DNA of 64,000 nucleotides from Phycisphaerales bacterium (GTDB lineage Bacteria; Planctomycetota; Phycisphaerae; UBA1845). A model generated the notes under the pieces. The model made no database searches. It had not been told where the DNA came from and was given only the letters and a program-made list of their open reading frames with translations. A program made the translations under genes and the position numbers. The stretch lies in the NCBI GenBank assembly GCA_020639115.1, contig JACKHG010000003.1:186001-250000 (forward strand). Direction: 5' to 3'. Positions 19,315 through 26,925 of the stretch are shown here, piece after piece (the first letter of the stretch is position 1; every line of letters begins with the position of its first letter).

Positions 19315-19368
19315 CCGCTCGCTGGCGCTCGCGGTACTGCTTCCGCTTCCTTACGGGCGCGGCTCTGT
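19315..19368. repeat. Composite interspersed repeat
   Basis: The first part is CCGCTCGCTGGCGCTCGCGG (19315-19334). The second part, TCCGCTTCCTTACGGGCG and its continuation to GGCTCTGTT, is at about 19342-19368. Related copies are at 24675, 51631 and 52684; the first part alone recurs at 23007, 26788, 26853 and 30751. It abuts the stop codon of the YgfK-like gene. Confidence 0.85.
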
Positions 19369-21369
19369 TTAGGCGTTGATGGGGTTGATGCGGGATTCGT
19401 CGAGGACGCCGGCGAGGAGCAGGCGGAGGGTGTGGAAAACCTGCATGTCGATGCGGGCGTCGGCGTCGCCGGAGGTGAGGCGGGCGGCGACGGGGTTGAA
19501 TCCGGCGTCGAGCGTGACCTCGGCGTGGTCGGTGGTGAAGGTGTAGCGTGCGCTGCTGCGATCGACGGTGAGGTGGTACGCGGCGTGCTGGATGCGGCCG
19601 GCGATCGCGTCGCTCGTTGCGGTGCGTTCGACGCAAAAGCCGTCGTGGTCGGCGTGCCGCGCCCAGTCGTCGCGACGGGAGAAGAACGTCGGCTTTTCGA
19701 TGAAGGGCCCGCCGTACTCGGGGCAGAACGTGTCGCAGTTGCCGCACTCGTTGCAGTAGTCGGCGAAGTTGGCGATCTGCATGGACTTTTCCGTCACGAA
19801 GCGGCGGGCGTCGAGCGGGGTGACGCAACCGGCGGCGTCGACGGTGAAGTCGGTATAGGCGAAATCCTGGGCGGCGAGCGGGTAGGTGAAGTTGGCGTCG
19901 TTGGGGCACACCGGGATGCACTTGTCGCAGGTGATGCAGTCGAAGATGACCAGGTGCGAGTTGATGCGCTTGGGGACGGCACGGTTCTTCGCGGCGCGGT
20001 AGCGTTCGTCGCGGGCGGCGGCCTCGGCTGCCGGCGTCGTGTTTTGCCAACCGGCGACGACGGGGTCGGTGACCGAGGCGTCGGGGCAGCGGGCGCGGAT
20101 GTAGTCGTCGATGGTGTTCGCGCCGCGGGCGGTCATATCGGCGGCCAGGCGTTCGAGGTACTTGGGCAGGCGGGCGTAGCCGCCGGGGCGGAGCAAATCG
20201 GTGCAGACGGTGACCGGCTTGATGCCGCAGGCGACGACGTCGGCGAAGTTGTGCTGGTCGATGCCGGCGCTGAAGGTGATGGGGACGTCGGGCCCGATGG
20301 CGGCGCGGAACTTCGCGGTGAGGGCCAGGGTGATGACGTAGAGGGGCGCGCCGGAGAGGTACATGACCTCGTTGTCGGGCGTGAAGAAGTCGCGGTGGTT
20401 GACGACCTCGAGGGTGTTGGAGAACTTCGCGCCGCAGCGGCGGCCATGGGTTTTCGCAAGGGCGTCGAGGCGGCGGACGATATCCAGCGACTCGTCGAAG
20501 CGCAGCCCCGAGGTGTAGGCCTTGGGGTTGACGCGAATCTCGGTGTAGCCCATGACGTCGTGGAGGAGATGCTCGAGGGCGTCGCGGCCGAGCATGGGCG
20601 GGTTCATCTTGATGATGACGCCGACGCCGTACGTGCTGATGAGGTGTTCGCAGATGCGTTCGATTTCGTCGGCGGGGCAGCCGTGGAACGTCGAGAGGGT
20701 GATGGTGTCGGAAATACGCGTGGGGAAATCGAGGTCGCGGAGGGCGCGGTGCTCTGCTGGTATTTCCATGCGCAGGCGGTCGACGACGTCGCGGGCGTCG
20801 AGCATGCCGGCGATGAACTCGCGGACGGCGGGCGACTGGATGCCGGCGAGGTCGTAGCCGACGGACATGTCGTAGATGACGTCGCCGGCGGGGCTGGATG
20901 GCGATGCGGAAGCGACCGGCTGGAAAGCCGGTCCCACATCGCCGGGGGTGAGCCAGCCGCTGGCGCGGATGATCTCCACGAGCATGGCGCCGCCGACGTA
21001 CTCGTGGAGCGATTCGGCGAGGCGGAGTTCCTGGGACCATTCGACGTTGTAGCCGACGTTGGTGGCGTCGATGCACGGTCGGGGAATTTGCAAGCGGTCG
21101 TTGATCTGGACGGTCTTGAGTTCCATGATGCGGCCGCCGGCGAGGTAGCTGAGCACGATGTTCTGGGCCATCTGGCCGTGGGGGCCGGCGGCTGGTCCAG
21201 CCGGGGTGGCGGCCCGGCGCTCGTGGAACTGCACCGAGAGATCCGGCCCGGACGGGTCGGGGATATACCACTTGTCGCGGGGCAGATCGAAGACGGCGTT
21301 TTGCGTCGCGAGTTCGCGGTGAATGCGCGTCACGTGCGCGCCGAACGGTGTGCAGACGAGGTCGACCAT
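19369..21369 (-). CDS. YgfK-like iron-sulfur oxidoreductase lacking the GltD domain
   Basis: The first 420 residues match the YgfK N-terminal TIM-barrel region: ATPAGPAAGPHGQMAQNIV, GGRIMELKTVQI, LSTFHGCPADEIERIC and TDLLRPGGYARL. The C-terminus carries two 4Fe-4S motifs, CITCDKCIPVCP near residue 477 and CNECGNCDTFCP near 538. E. coli YgfK is about 1030 residues and carries a GltD-like FAD/NAD(P)H domain between these parts; here that domain is absent and the total is 666. YgfK is assigned as a putative selenate reductase subunit in a purine-catabolic gene set; true activity is unknown. Electrons must come from another protein. SsnA, its usual partner, is 5.5 kb away. Confidence 0.75.
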   Translation of the reverse strand: MVDLVCTPFGAHVTRIHRELATQNAVFDLPRDKWYIPDPSGPDLSVQFHERRAATPAGPAAGPHGQMAQNIVLSYLAGGRIMELKTVQINDRLQIPRPCIDATNVGYNVEWSQELRLAESLHEYVGGAMLVEIIRASGWLTPGDVGPAFQPVASASPSSPAGDVIYDMSVGYDLAGIQSPAVREFIAGMLDARDVVDRLRMEIPAEHRALRDLDFPTRISDTITLSTFHGCPADEIERICEHLISTYGVGVIIKMNPPMLGRDALEHLLHDVMGYTEIRVNPKAYTSGLRFDESLDIVRRLDALAKTHGRRCGAKFSNTLEVVNHRDFFTPDNEVMYLSGAPLYVITLALTAKFRAAIGPDVPITFSAGIDQHNFADVVACGIKPVTVCTDLLRPGGYARLPKYLERLAADMTARGANTIDDYIRARCPDASVTDPVVAGWQNTTPAAEAAARDERYRAAKNRAVPKRINSHLVIFDCITCDKCIPVCPNDANFTYPLAAQDFAYTDFTVDAAGCVTPLDARRFVTEKSMQIANFADYCNECGNCDTFCPEYGGPFIEKPTFFSRRDDWARHADHDGFCVERTATSDAIAGRIQHAAYHLTVDRSSARYTFTTDHAEVTLDAGFNPVAARLTSGDADARIDMQVFHTLRLLLAGVLDESRINPINA

Positions 21370-21495
21370 GATGAGAGTCTAGCACATTTGAAGCGGGTGC
21401 GGGAGGCTCGCTAGCGTTGGGTTGGTACGGAATTGCGTTGGACCGGCGCCGATGTCACAATAAGGCCACCAGGCGTTTGTTGAGGGCATTGGGTC

Positions 21496-21732
21496 ATGAA
21501 GACGATGCATGAATATCGCGGCTACGTTTTTTCCGTGACGTATGCTCCGCAAGACCCGTCCTATGTCGTCGATTTCCGGGATATACCGGAGATCATCAGC
21601 AGTGGCGACACGCTGAGCGAGGCATTTGCCAACGCTTGCGAGGCGCTCGACCTGCACCTGGAGAGCCTGCAGAAGCTCGGCAAGCGTCTGCCCAAGTCCA
21701 GGCATCGGCTTGTCGTCGAGGCGACGAAGTAG
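21496..21732 (+). CDS. HicB-like antitoxin-family protein, orphan
   Basis: The 78-residue protein has the HicB fold signature: YVVDFRDIPEIISSGDTLSEA followed by a helix ACEALDLHLESL and the tail GKRLPKSRH. HicB proteins inhibit the HicA mRNA interferase and often repress their own operon. No HicA-like frame (about 60 residues with a conserved His) is visible within several hundred bases on either side, and no DNA-binding tail is present, so this is an orphan. A GAGGG before ATG 21496 supports the start. Confidence 0.75.
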   Translation: MKTMHEYRGYVFSVTYAPQDPSYVVDFRDIPEIISSGDTLSEAFANACEALDLHLESLQKLGKRLPKSRHRLVVEATK

Positions 21733-21886
21733 CGCGGCGTCGGCGAGGCGCTCAGACGTGAATCGAGGCCGTAGGTCGCGCGTCCATTGGACGCTCTTTT
21801 TGTATTGGGGATGTTCGCCCGGGGCAGCGACTGGAGATTTTGGTGGGGGCGCCCTCCGGGCGGGGGGCTGCGGGGTTGCAACGGGT

Positions 21887-22330
21887 GTGAACGTCACGTG
21901 CGTGGAGTGCGGGTACGATTTGCGGGGCTCGTCGGCGGACGGGCGTTGTCCGGAGTGTGGGACGGCGGTAGCGGAGTCGATCGCGGTCGGTTCCACGCAT
22001 GACGCGACCGCAGCCTGTCGGGAAGTGATTGCGATCAATGGGACGCTCCTTGCGCTCTGTGGCGTCACCGCGTTGTTGGCGTACCTGGTGCCGGAGTATG
22101 CTCTCGGCGTGATCGCGGTGGTTTTTGTCGTTCTGCTCGGGCCGGCGCTGCTCATCAGTCTGGTGCTTTCGGTCTCCGCGCTGTCAAGTCGATCTTGCCG
22201 CTGTACGTGGGGAGAGACGAGACCTGGGCGGCGTGAGCTGGCGCTCGCGCTGTTCTTCCTGGCCGGTGTTGTGTTTGCCGGTGGTTGTTGGTGGATTTAT
22301 CTACTCGTTGATGCAGTGCGCAGGGCTTGA
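21887..22330 (+). CDS. Zinc-ribbon membrane protein
   Basis: Starting at GTG 21887, the 147-residue protein opens with a zinc ribbon, CVECGYDLRG then CPECG, followed by two hydrophobic segments near residues 45-90 and another near 120-140. This CxxCGYDLRG-type family is common in Planctomycetota and has no known function. The cysteines should bind zinc on the cytoplasmic side. The start lacks a good ribosome-binding site; the frame extends upstream but is not protein-like there. Function unknown. Confidence 0.55.
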   Translation: MNVTCVECGYDLRGSSADGRCPECGTAVAESIAVGSTHDATAACREVIAINGTLLALCGVTALLAYLVPEYALGVIAVVFVVLLGPALLISLVLSVSALSSRSCRCTWGETRPGRRELALALFFLAGVVFAGGCWWIYLLVDAVRRA

Positions 22331-22348
22331 CGCGGATTGCTGCGGATG

Positions 22349-22437
22349 GGGGTCGTGCGTCCTCCGGACGCTTCCGGTTATTTGGAATTGCCTACCAGGG
22401 GCCGAGGCCCCTGGCTACGATCGGGCGCCCTCCGGGC
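22349..22437. repeat. Cluster of short hairpins
   Basis: GCGTCC-TCC-GGACGC lies near 22349. A perfect nine-base stem CCAGGGGCC/GGCCCCTGG is at 22395-22414. GGGCGCCCTCCGGGCG is at 22422-22437 and also at 21847-21862. All precede the gene at 22447. Confidence 0.7.
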
Positions 22438-22446
22438 GTGGTTGAA

Positions 22447-22947
22447 ATGGTAGACGAGTACGACCGACAGCCGAGCGTTGCTCCGTGGCATTCTGTTGAA
22501 CGGTTTCTGCGCAGGGCCGCGCGCTTGTTGATCCGGCGCGGTGATGGGGTAGGCAATAGAGCGCCGGCGGATGGGACTGGCGCGGCTGGGCCGCGGTGGT
22601 GTCTGGTGGGGAATATCGTGGCGGAGCGGCCGTATGGGCCGGATGGGGAGGAGACGCGTCGGGGCACGAAGCACTTTGCGCCGGGGACGAAGGTGTATTG
22701 TCTGCCGGCGCAGTGGGGGGACGGGTATCAGCAGATCAAGGTGGTGGGGCGGCACCGGGGATCGAAGCGGCTGGTGACGATGGTTATTTCGTGCGACTGG
22801 GTGACGAACTTCCGGGCGATGGAGGTGCACAGTCCGGCGGTGCTGCGGCGGCTGGACAAGGCGGGGTCGGGGTGGAAGTCCAGGAAGCACGTGCTCGAGT
22901 ACGTCGCGTCGATTGCGGAGTACGTGCGGAAGGGCGGGAAGGGGTAG
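22447..22947 (+). CDS. Conserved protein of unknown function
   Basis: The 166-residue soluble protein is charged at the N-terminus. Its conserved-looking core includes WCLVGNIVAERPYGPDGEE, GTKHFAPGTKVYCLPAQWGD and KVVGRHRGSKRLVTMVI, consistent with a small beta-barrel fold. I recall similar proteins being widespread and uncharacterised; no function should be assigned. ATG 22447 was chosen because the core follows and upstream codons fall in the hairpin cluster. The genes around it (orphan HicB, IS110 element) suggest an accessory region. Confidence 0.55.
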   Translation: MVDEYDRQPSVAPWHSVERFLRRAARLLIRRGDGVGNRAPADGTGAAGPRWCLVGNIVAERPYGPDGEETRRGTKHFAPGTKVYCLPAQWGDGYQQIKVVGRHRGSKRLVTMVISCDWVTNFRAMEVHSPAVLRRLDKAGSGWKSRKHVLEYVASIAEYVRKGGKG

Positions 22948-23362
22948 TTGGTGGCATTGGTTGGGATTCGTCGCAGCTAGCGCGAGCCCTTGCGATTGCA
23001 GAGGCAGCCCGCTTGCTGGCGCTCGCGGCTTCTATGAGCAACGCCTTGTCAAGCGCGGGATTGTCAAACGGTTGATGATCCACGCTTCTATTCGTACTCA
23101 CCAGCGGCCGGTGCTTCTGGGCGGCTGGGGCACAGGAGATTTTGCGAGGGATCGGCCCATTCTCGGATTGGGTCCATCGAGGGCGGCAGAGCCGCCTGTC
23201 GATGACCAGCCGCGATGCTCGGGCTCGATCCATTCATCCCGTTTTGCTTGACTCGTGCGCTGTCCACCTCCACCCGCTCACCGCGAGCGCCTCACGTCGG
23301 CTTCGGATCCGTCTTCATTCTGCCCCCGACCTGCCCATGCGCGGAGCGTTCATCACGACGGC
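22948..23362. other. Non-coding stretch flanking the IS110 element
   Basis: No gene is supported. A truncated interspersed repeat (GCCCGCTTGCTGGCGCTCGCGG) lies near 23008-23029. The remainder has no visible coding signal and may include one end of the insertion element, whose exact boundary cannot be placed by eye. Confidence 0.6.
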
Positions 23363-23450
23363 GGACGGGTTCCGTCCAGGAGGAGCCCGGCCCATGGAAG
23401 GGCCGGCTGTCCGGAACCCAGGGAGGGGTGCAGTCCTGGACGGGTTCCGT
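23363..23450. ncRNA. Candidate structured RNA next to IS110 transposase
   Basis: This stretch folds strongly. CCGTCCAGGA (23372-23381) pairs perfectly with TCCTGGACGG (23434-23443). Inside it CCGGCCC (23387-23393) pairs with GGGCCGG (23400-23406) around ATGGAA. GGACGGGTTCCGT occurs twice, at 23363 and 23438. It lies 60-150 bases past the 3' end of the transposase. IS1111-group elements are reported to encode their bridge RNA at this end; this is a candidate only. Confidence 0.35.
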
Positions 23451-23512
23451 TCGCCGTCGTACGCTCGAACGCGGGAAGGTCGGAGTTTTCACGGTTCCGC
23501 CTCGCCCGTTCC

Positions 23513-24541
23513 CTACGCTGCTCGGACCCGTGCCGGGTCATAAGGCCTCCCTGCGCGCATCATCGCGAACGCAATGCTGAGCAACTTGCGCGCCGTCGCG
23601 ATGATGGCCTTGCGGGTCCGCTGCTTATCGCCGCGCCGCACCTGCTCGAAGTAGGCCCGCAGCTGAGGATTACGCCGGATCACGATGTGCGCCGACTCGC
23701 CCAGCAACCAGCGCACCACGCTCGGCCCGCGCTTGGTGATGTGCCCCAGCCGTTCGCGTCCGCCACTGGCGTCCAGCTTGGGGACCATGCCGAAGTAGCT
23801 GGCGAACTGCTTGCGATTGCCGAAGCGACGAACGTCGTCGGCGAAGGCGACGATCGCTTCCGCGGTCCGCGGCCCCACGCCGGGAATCGACTGCAGCAGG
23901 GCCACCGCCGGCTGCTGCGCGGCAATCCGCGCCAGTTCCTGCTCGATCCGCTTCAACTGGATGTCATGATAATCCACCTCGTCGAGCAACTGCCGCATCA
24001 GGAAGTTGCGGGCCGGATCGATGTCCAGCGTCTCCAGCCAGCGCCGTCCGCGATGGGTCCAACAACTCTTCTCCGGGCAACGCAAGGCGTAGGCGCGTAA
24101 GACCCCGCGAAGCTGATTCTTCACCATGGTCCGACGCCTTACGATCGTCCGCCGATTGTTGATCAACGCCCGCCAGGCCGACACTTCCGCCGAGGGCAGA
24201 TGCACCGTGGGAACCTGCTGCAGGTACAGCAGCGTCACCAGCTTGCGGGCATCGATCTGGTCGTTCTTGCGGCCATCACGGAAGAGCCAGGGCATCCGGC
24301 TGGGATTCGCCACGACCATGGTCTTGGCCAAGGGACGAATGATCGCCGCCAGCCACTGGGCCTGCGGCCCCACCTCGTAAACCACCGCACACGCGCCGGC
24401 ATAGGGCTCCAGCACCGCCTCCAACGCGGCCCGTTCGGTCGGCCGAGTCAGCGTCTGATACTGCCGCCGCGGCGGCGCATCCGGGTCGAAAATGCAGAAC
24501 GTGGTGGACACCGCGTGTACGTCCATGCCAATATACTTCAT
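23513..24541 (-). CDS. IS110-family transposase (DEDD recombinase)
   Basis: From ATG 24541 (preceded by AGGAGGAACACGCT) the protein has 342 residues. The RuvC-like DEDD residues are D7 in GMDVH, E56 in YEVG, and D94 and D97 in RKNDQIDARK. The C-terminal Transposase_20 domain includes IPGVGPRTAEAIVAF and YFGMVPKLDASGGRERLG, with the serine of that SGG likely catalytic. These enzymes integrate circular intermediates guided by an element-encoded RNA. The gene is complete and could be active. It interrupts the space between an accessory cluster and recQ. Confidence 0.95.
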   Translation of the reverse strand: MKYIGMDVHAVSTTFCIFDPDAPPRRQYQTLTRPTERAALEAVLEPYAGACAVVYEVGPQAQWLAAIIRPLAKTMVVANPSRMPWLFRDGRKNDQIDARKLVTLLYLQQVPTVHLPSAEVSAWRALINNRRTIVRRRTMVKNQLRGVLRAYALRCPEKSCWTHRGRRWLETLDIDPARNFLMRQLLDEVDYHDIQLKRIEQELARIAAQQPAVALLQSIPGVGPRTAEAIVAFADDVRRFGNRKQFASYFGMVPKLDASGGRERLGHITKRGPSVVRWLLGESAHIVIRRNPQLRAYFEQVRRGDKQRTRKAIIATARKLLSIAFAMMRAGRPYDPARVRAA

Positions 24542-24674
24542 AGCGTGTTCCTCCTGGTACGAGACACCCAAACCCGAAGACAATCAACTGGGTCAAGTAT
24601 CCCGCGCCAGGGGGCACGCTCATAGTTTCTCGGATCGTTGTTGGGTCCGTGGCAAACCAGTGGTTGCTTTGTTG

Positions 24675-24702
24675 TCCGCTTCCTTACGGGCGCGGCTCTG
24701 TT
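24675..24702. repeat. Interspersed repeat overlapping recQ 3' end
   Basis: Same second part as at 19342 (TCCGCTTCCTTACGGGCG then CGGCTCTGTT). Read on the minus strand it encodes the last residues TEPRP and the stop of recQ. Confidence 0.85.
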
Positions 24703-26618
24703 GGGGTTTCCTGGATGAGGTCGAGGAAGCGTTGGCCGAAGGCCTCCCATTTCTGGGGGCCTACGCCCTTGATTTCCAGCATTTGGGTTGCTGAGGTCGG
24801 GCGCGTACGGGCCATGGCGCGGAGGGTGCGGTCGCTGAAGACGACGAAGGCGGGGGCGTTGAGTTCGTCGGCGATTTCGCGGCGCAGGGATTTGAGGCGC
24901 TCGAGCAGGTTGCGCGCGTCGATGTCCAGCGGGCCCTCGGGAACGGGCGGGGCCTTCGGCGCTGCGGGTCCGGATGCGCGGCTGGTGAGGCTGGCGGGGC
25001 CGAAGCCGGGCGCGAAGACGTCGCCGGGTGTCTTGCGGCGGGATGAACGCGACTTGCGGGCGCGCTTGGGCTGTTTGACGGGCATCAGGCGGGCGTCGGT
25101 TTCGGAGCGAAGCACGCGCCAGCCGGCGGGCGTGATCTTGAGAATATTGTACTCCCCCTCGCGACGGAGGAGGCCCTGGTCGGCGAGCTGGTCGATCCAG
25201 GCGCGGATCTCGCGAATAGGGTAATCCAACATGGCCGCGAAGGTGGGGATCTGGTCGTGGCCGCGGGCCTGGACGCGTTCGGTCGCGTCGCCGACGAGAA
25301 CCTCGCCGATGTAGGCCGGTCCGTAGCGCTCCCCCGTGCGGTAGACCGCCGACATGATCTTCTGGGCGAGGACGGTGGCGTCGGGCAGGGAAGCGACGTC
25401 GCCGCAGCACACATCGCAGGCGTCGCAGCTGGTGCGGTTCCACTCCTGCCCGAAGTAGGTGACGAGCTTGCGGTGGCGGCAGGAGAGGCTCGTGGCGAAG
25501 GCGTACATCTCGCGGAGCATGCCGAGCTGGCCGGAGGCGTCCGAGCCGCCCTCCTTTTCGATGATGCTTTGCCAGCAGACATAATCCTCGTAGTGGTGGA
25601 AGAGCGTGCAGTCAGCCGGGGCCCCGTCGCGGCCGGCGCGGCCGGTTTCCTGCTGGTAGTGCTCGATGGACTTGGGCAGGGCGGCGTGGAAGACGAAGCG
25701 GATGTCTGACCGGTCGATGCCCATGCCGAAGGCGACGGTGGCGACGATGACATCGGTCTCGGCGGCGGTGAAGGCGTCCTGGACGCGGGTGCGGGCGTCG
25801 TCGGAGAGGCCCGCGTGGTAGCCCGCGGCGTTGACGCCCGCGGCCTGGAGGCTGGCGGCGAGTTCGTCAACGTCGGCGCGGCGGATGCAGTAGACGATGC
25901 CGGCCTGGCGCGATCGGTTTTTCACGGCGCGGATGACGTCGGTGAAGCCGTAGGCGCGTTCGATTGCGGCGTACTTGAGATTGGGGCGGAAGAAGTCGCC
26001 GACGAGGATTTCGGGCTCGCGGAGGTGGAGCTGGGCGGCGATGTCTTCGCGGACGCGGGGGGTCGCGGTGGCGGTGAACGCGTGGAGGCTGGCGTCGGGG
26101 TAGCGTTGGCGAAGCTGGTCGAGGCGGCGGTAGTCGGAGCGGAAGTCGTGGCCCCAGTGGCTGATGCAGTGGGCCTCGTCGATGGCGAAGGCGCCGACGC
26201 CGCCGGCCTCGAGGAGGTCCCAGAAGATGCCGGAGGCGAAGCGTTCGGGGGCGACGAAAATGAGCTTGTATTCGCCGTTGAGCATGCCGTCGGCGACGCG
26301 GCGGCGGTCGGCGACGGTGAGGGAGCTATTGAGAAAAGCTGCAGGGACGCCGCGGGCGGAGAGGTTATCCACCTGGTCCTTCATCAGCGCGATGAGCGGG
26401 GAGACGACGACCGTGGGGCGGTCGGCGAGCAACGCGGGGGCCTGGTAGCACAGCGACTTGCCGCCGCCGGTGGGCATGACGACGAGCGTGTCGCGGCCGC
26501 CGCGGGCGGCGGTCATCGCCTCGTGCTGGAGCGGGCGCAGTTCGGAGTATCCCCAGACGCGGCGGATGACGTCGCGGATGGGATCGAGCGCGGGTGGCGA
26601 GGTCGATGAGGTCTGCAT
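24684..26618 (-). CDS. recQ: ATP-dependent DNA helicase RecQ
   Basis: The 644-residue protein has Walker A MPTGGGKSLCYQ near residue 47, the DEAH box AIDEAHCISHWGHDFR, helicase motifs through QETGRAGRDG, a RecQ zinc site (CRHRK, then CDACDVCC), a winged-helix region and a C-terminal HRDC domain (near residues 570-635, EIKGVGPQKWEAFGQRFLDL). It unwinds DNA in recombination and repair. ATG 26618 was chosen because MQTSS lies just before the helicase core; the frame upstream has no homology. A basic Pro/Arg linker separates RQC and HRDC. The last residues come from an interspersed repeat. Confidence 0.95.
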   Translation of the reverse strand: MQTSSTSPPALDPIRDVIRRVWGYSELRPLQHEAMTAARGGRDTLVVMPTGGGKSLCYQAPALLADRPTVVVSPLIALMKDQVDNLSARGVPAAFLNSSLTVADRRRVADGMLNGEYKLIFVAPERFASGIFWDLLEAGGVGAFAIDEAHCISHWGHDFRSDYRRLDQLRQRYPDASLHAFTATATPRVREDIAAQLHLREPEILVGDFFRPNLKYAAIERAYGFTDVIRAVKNRSRQAGIVYCIRRADVDELAASLQAAGVNAAGYHAGLSDDARTRVQDAFTAAETDVIVATVAFGMGIDRSDIRFVFHAALPKSIEHYQQETGRAGRDGAPADCTLFHHYEDYVCWQSIIEKEGGSDASGQLGMLREMYAFATSLSCRHRKLVTYFGQEWNRTSCDACDVCCGDVASLPDATVLAQKIMSAVYRTGERYGPAYIGEVLVGDATERVQARGHDQIPTFAAMLDYPIREIRAWIDQLADQGLLRREGEYNILKITPAGWRVLRSETDARLMPVKQPKRARKSRSSRRKTPGDVFAPGFGPASLTSRASGPAAPKAPPVPEGPLDIDARNLLERLKSLRREIADELNAPAFVVFSDRTLRAMARTRPTSATQMLEIKGVGPQKWEAFGQRFLDLIQETPTEPRP

Positions 26619-26925
26619 GGTCGGAATATTCCGCTGGGGTGGACCGCGTGCGCGCAGTATAGCGACGGGGGTGCGGGGCGTCGAGTTGTGACGCGGGTGG
26701 TTCGGGGCGGTAGGATGCGGGGCGAGCGGCGTCGGCGGGAGTACGGCGCTCGCAGGTTGGACGTTGTGGGCCCGGCGGAGGTGGAAGCAGCCCGCTCGCT
26801 GGCGCTCGCGGTTTGTATGTGGCGGGTAGTGCGGGTCCTGCGGCAATAGTTGCAGCCCGCTCGCTTGCGCTTGCGGCTCGGATCGGGCGCTCGCGGCTTG
26901 GATCGTTCCTTGATTGGGGAATGTC
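26619..26925. other. Intergenic region with two degenerate repeats
   Basis: The divergent recQ and ssnA promoters should lie here. Two copies of the first part of the interspersed repeat occur: at 26788-26811 (GCCCGCTCGCTGGCGCTCGC) and, degenerate, at about 26853-26877. No convincing promoter boxes were identified. Confidence 0.65.

Larger units (their letters stand above)
23363..24541 (-). mobile_element. IS110-family insertion element (ends not located)
   Basis: Consists of the transposase gene plus the structured flank. IS110 elements lack classical terminal repeats, so the true ends, between the gene ending at 22947 and recQ, cannot be fixed without an empty-site comparison. Confidence 0.6.

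Noticed and set aside
17264..21385. 1373-residue open frame on the minus strand
   Set aside because: It crosses several real genes on the other strand and frame, is extremely Arg/Pro-rich and has no domain; it is a GC-rich shadow.
19132..21414. 760-residue plus-strand open frame
   Set aside because: Fully antisense to the YgfK-like gene, with Val/Gly-rich low-complexity sequence.
21496..21732. HicAB toxin-antitoxin pair
   Set aside because: No HicA-like frame on either side.
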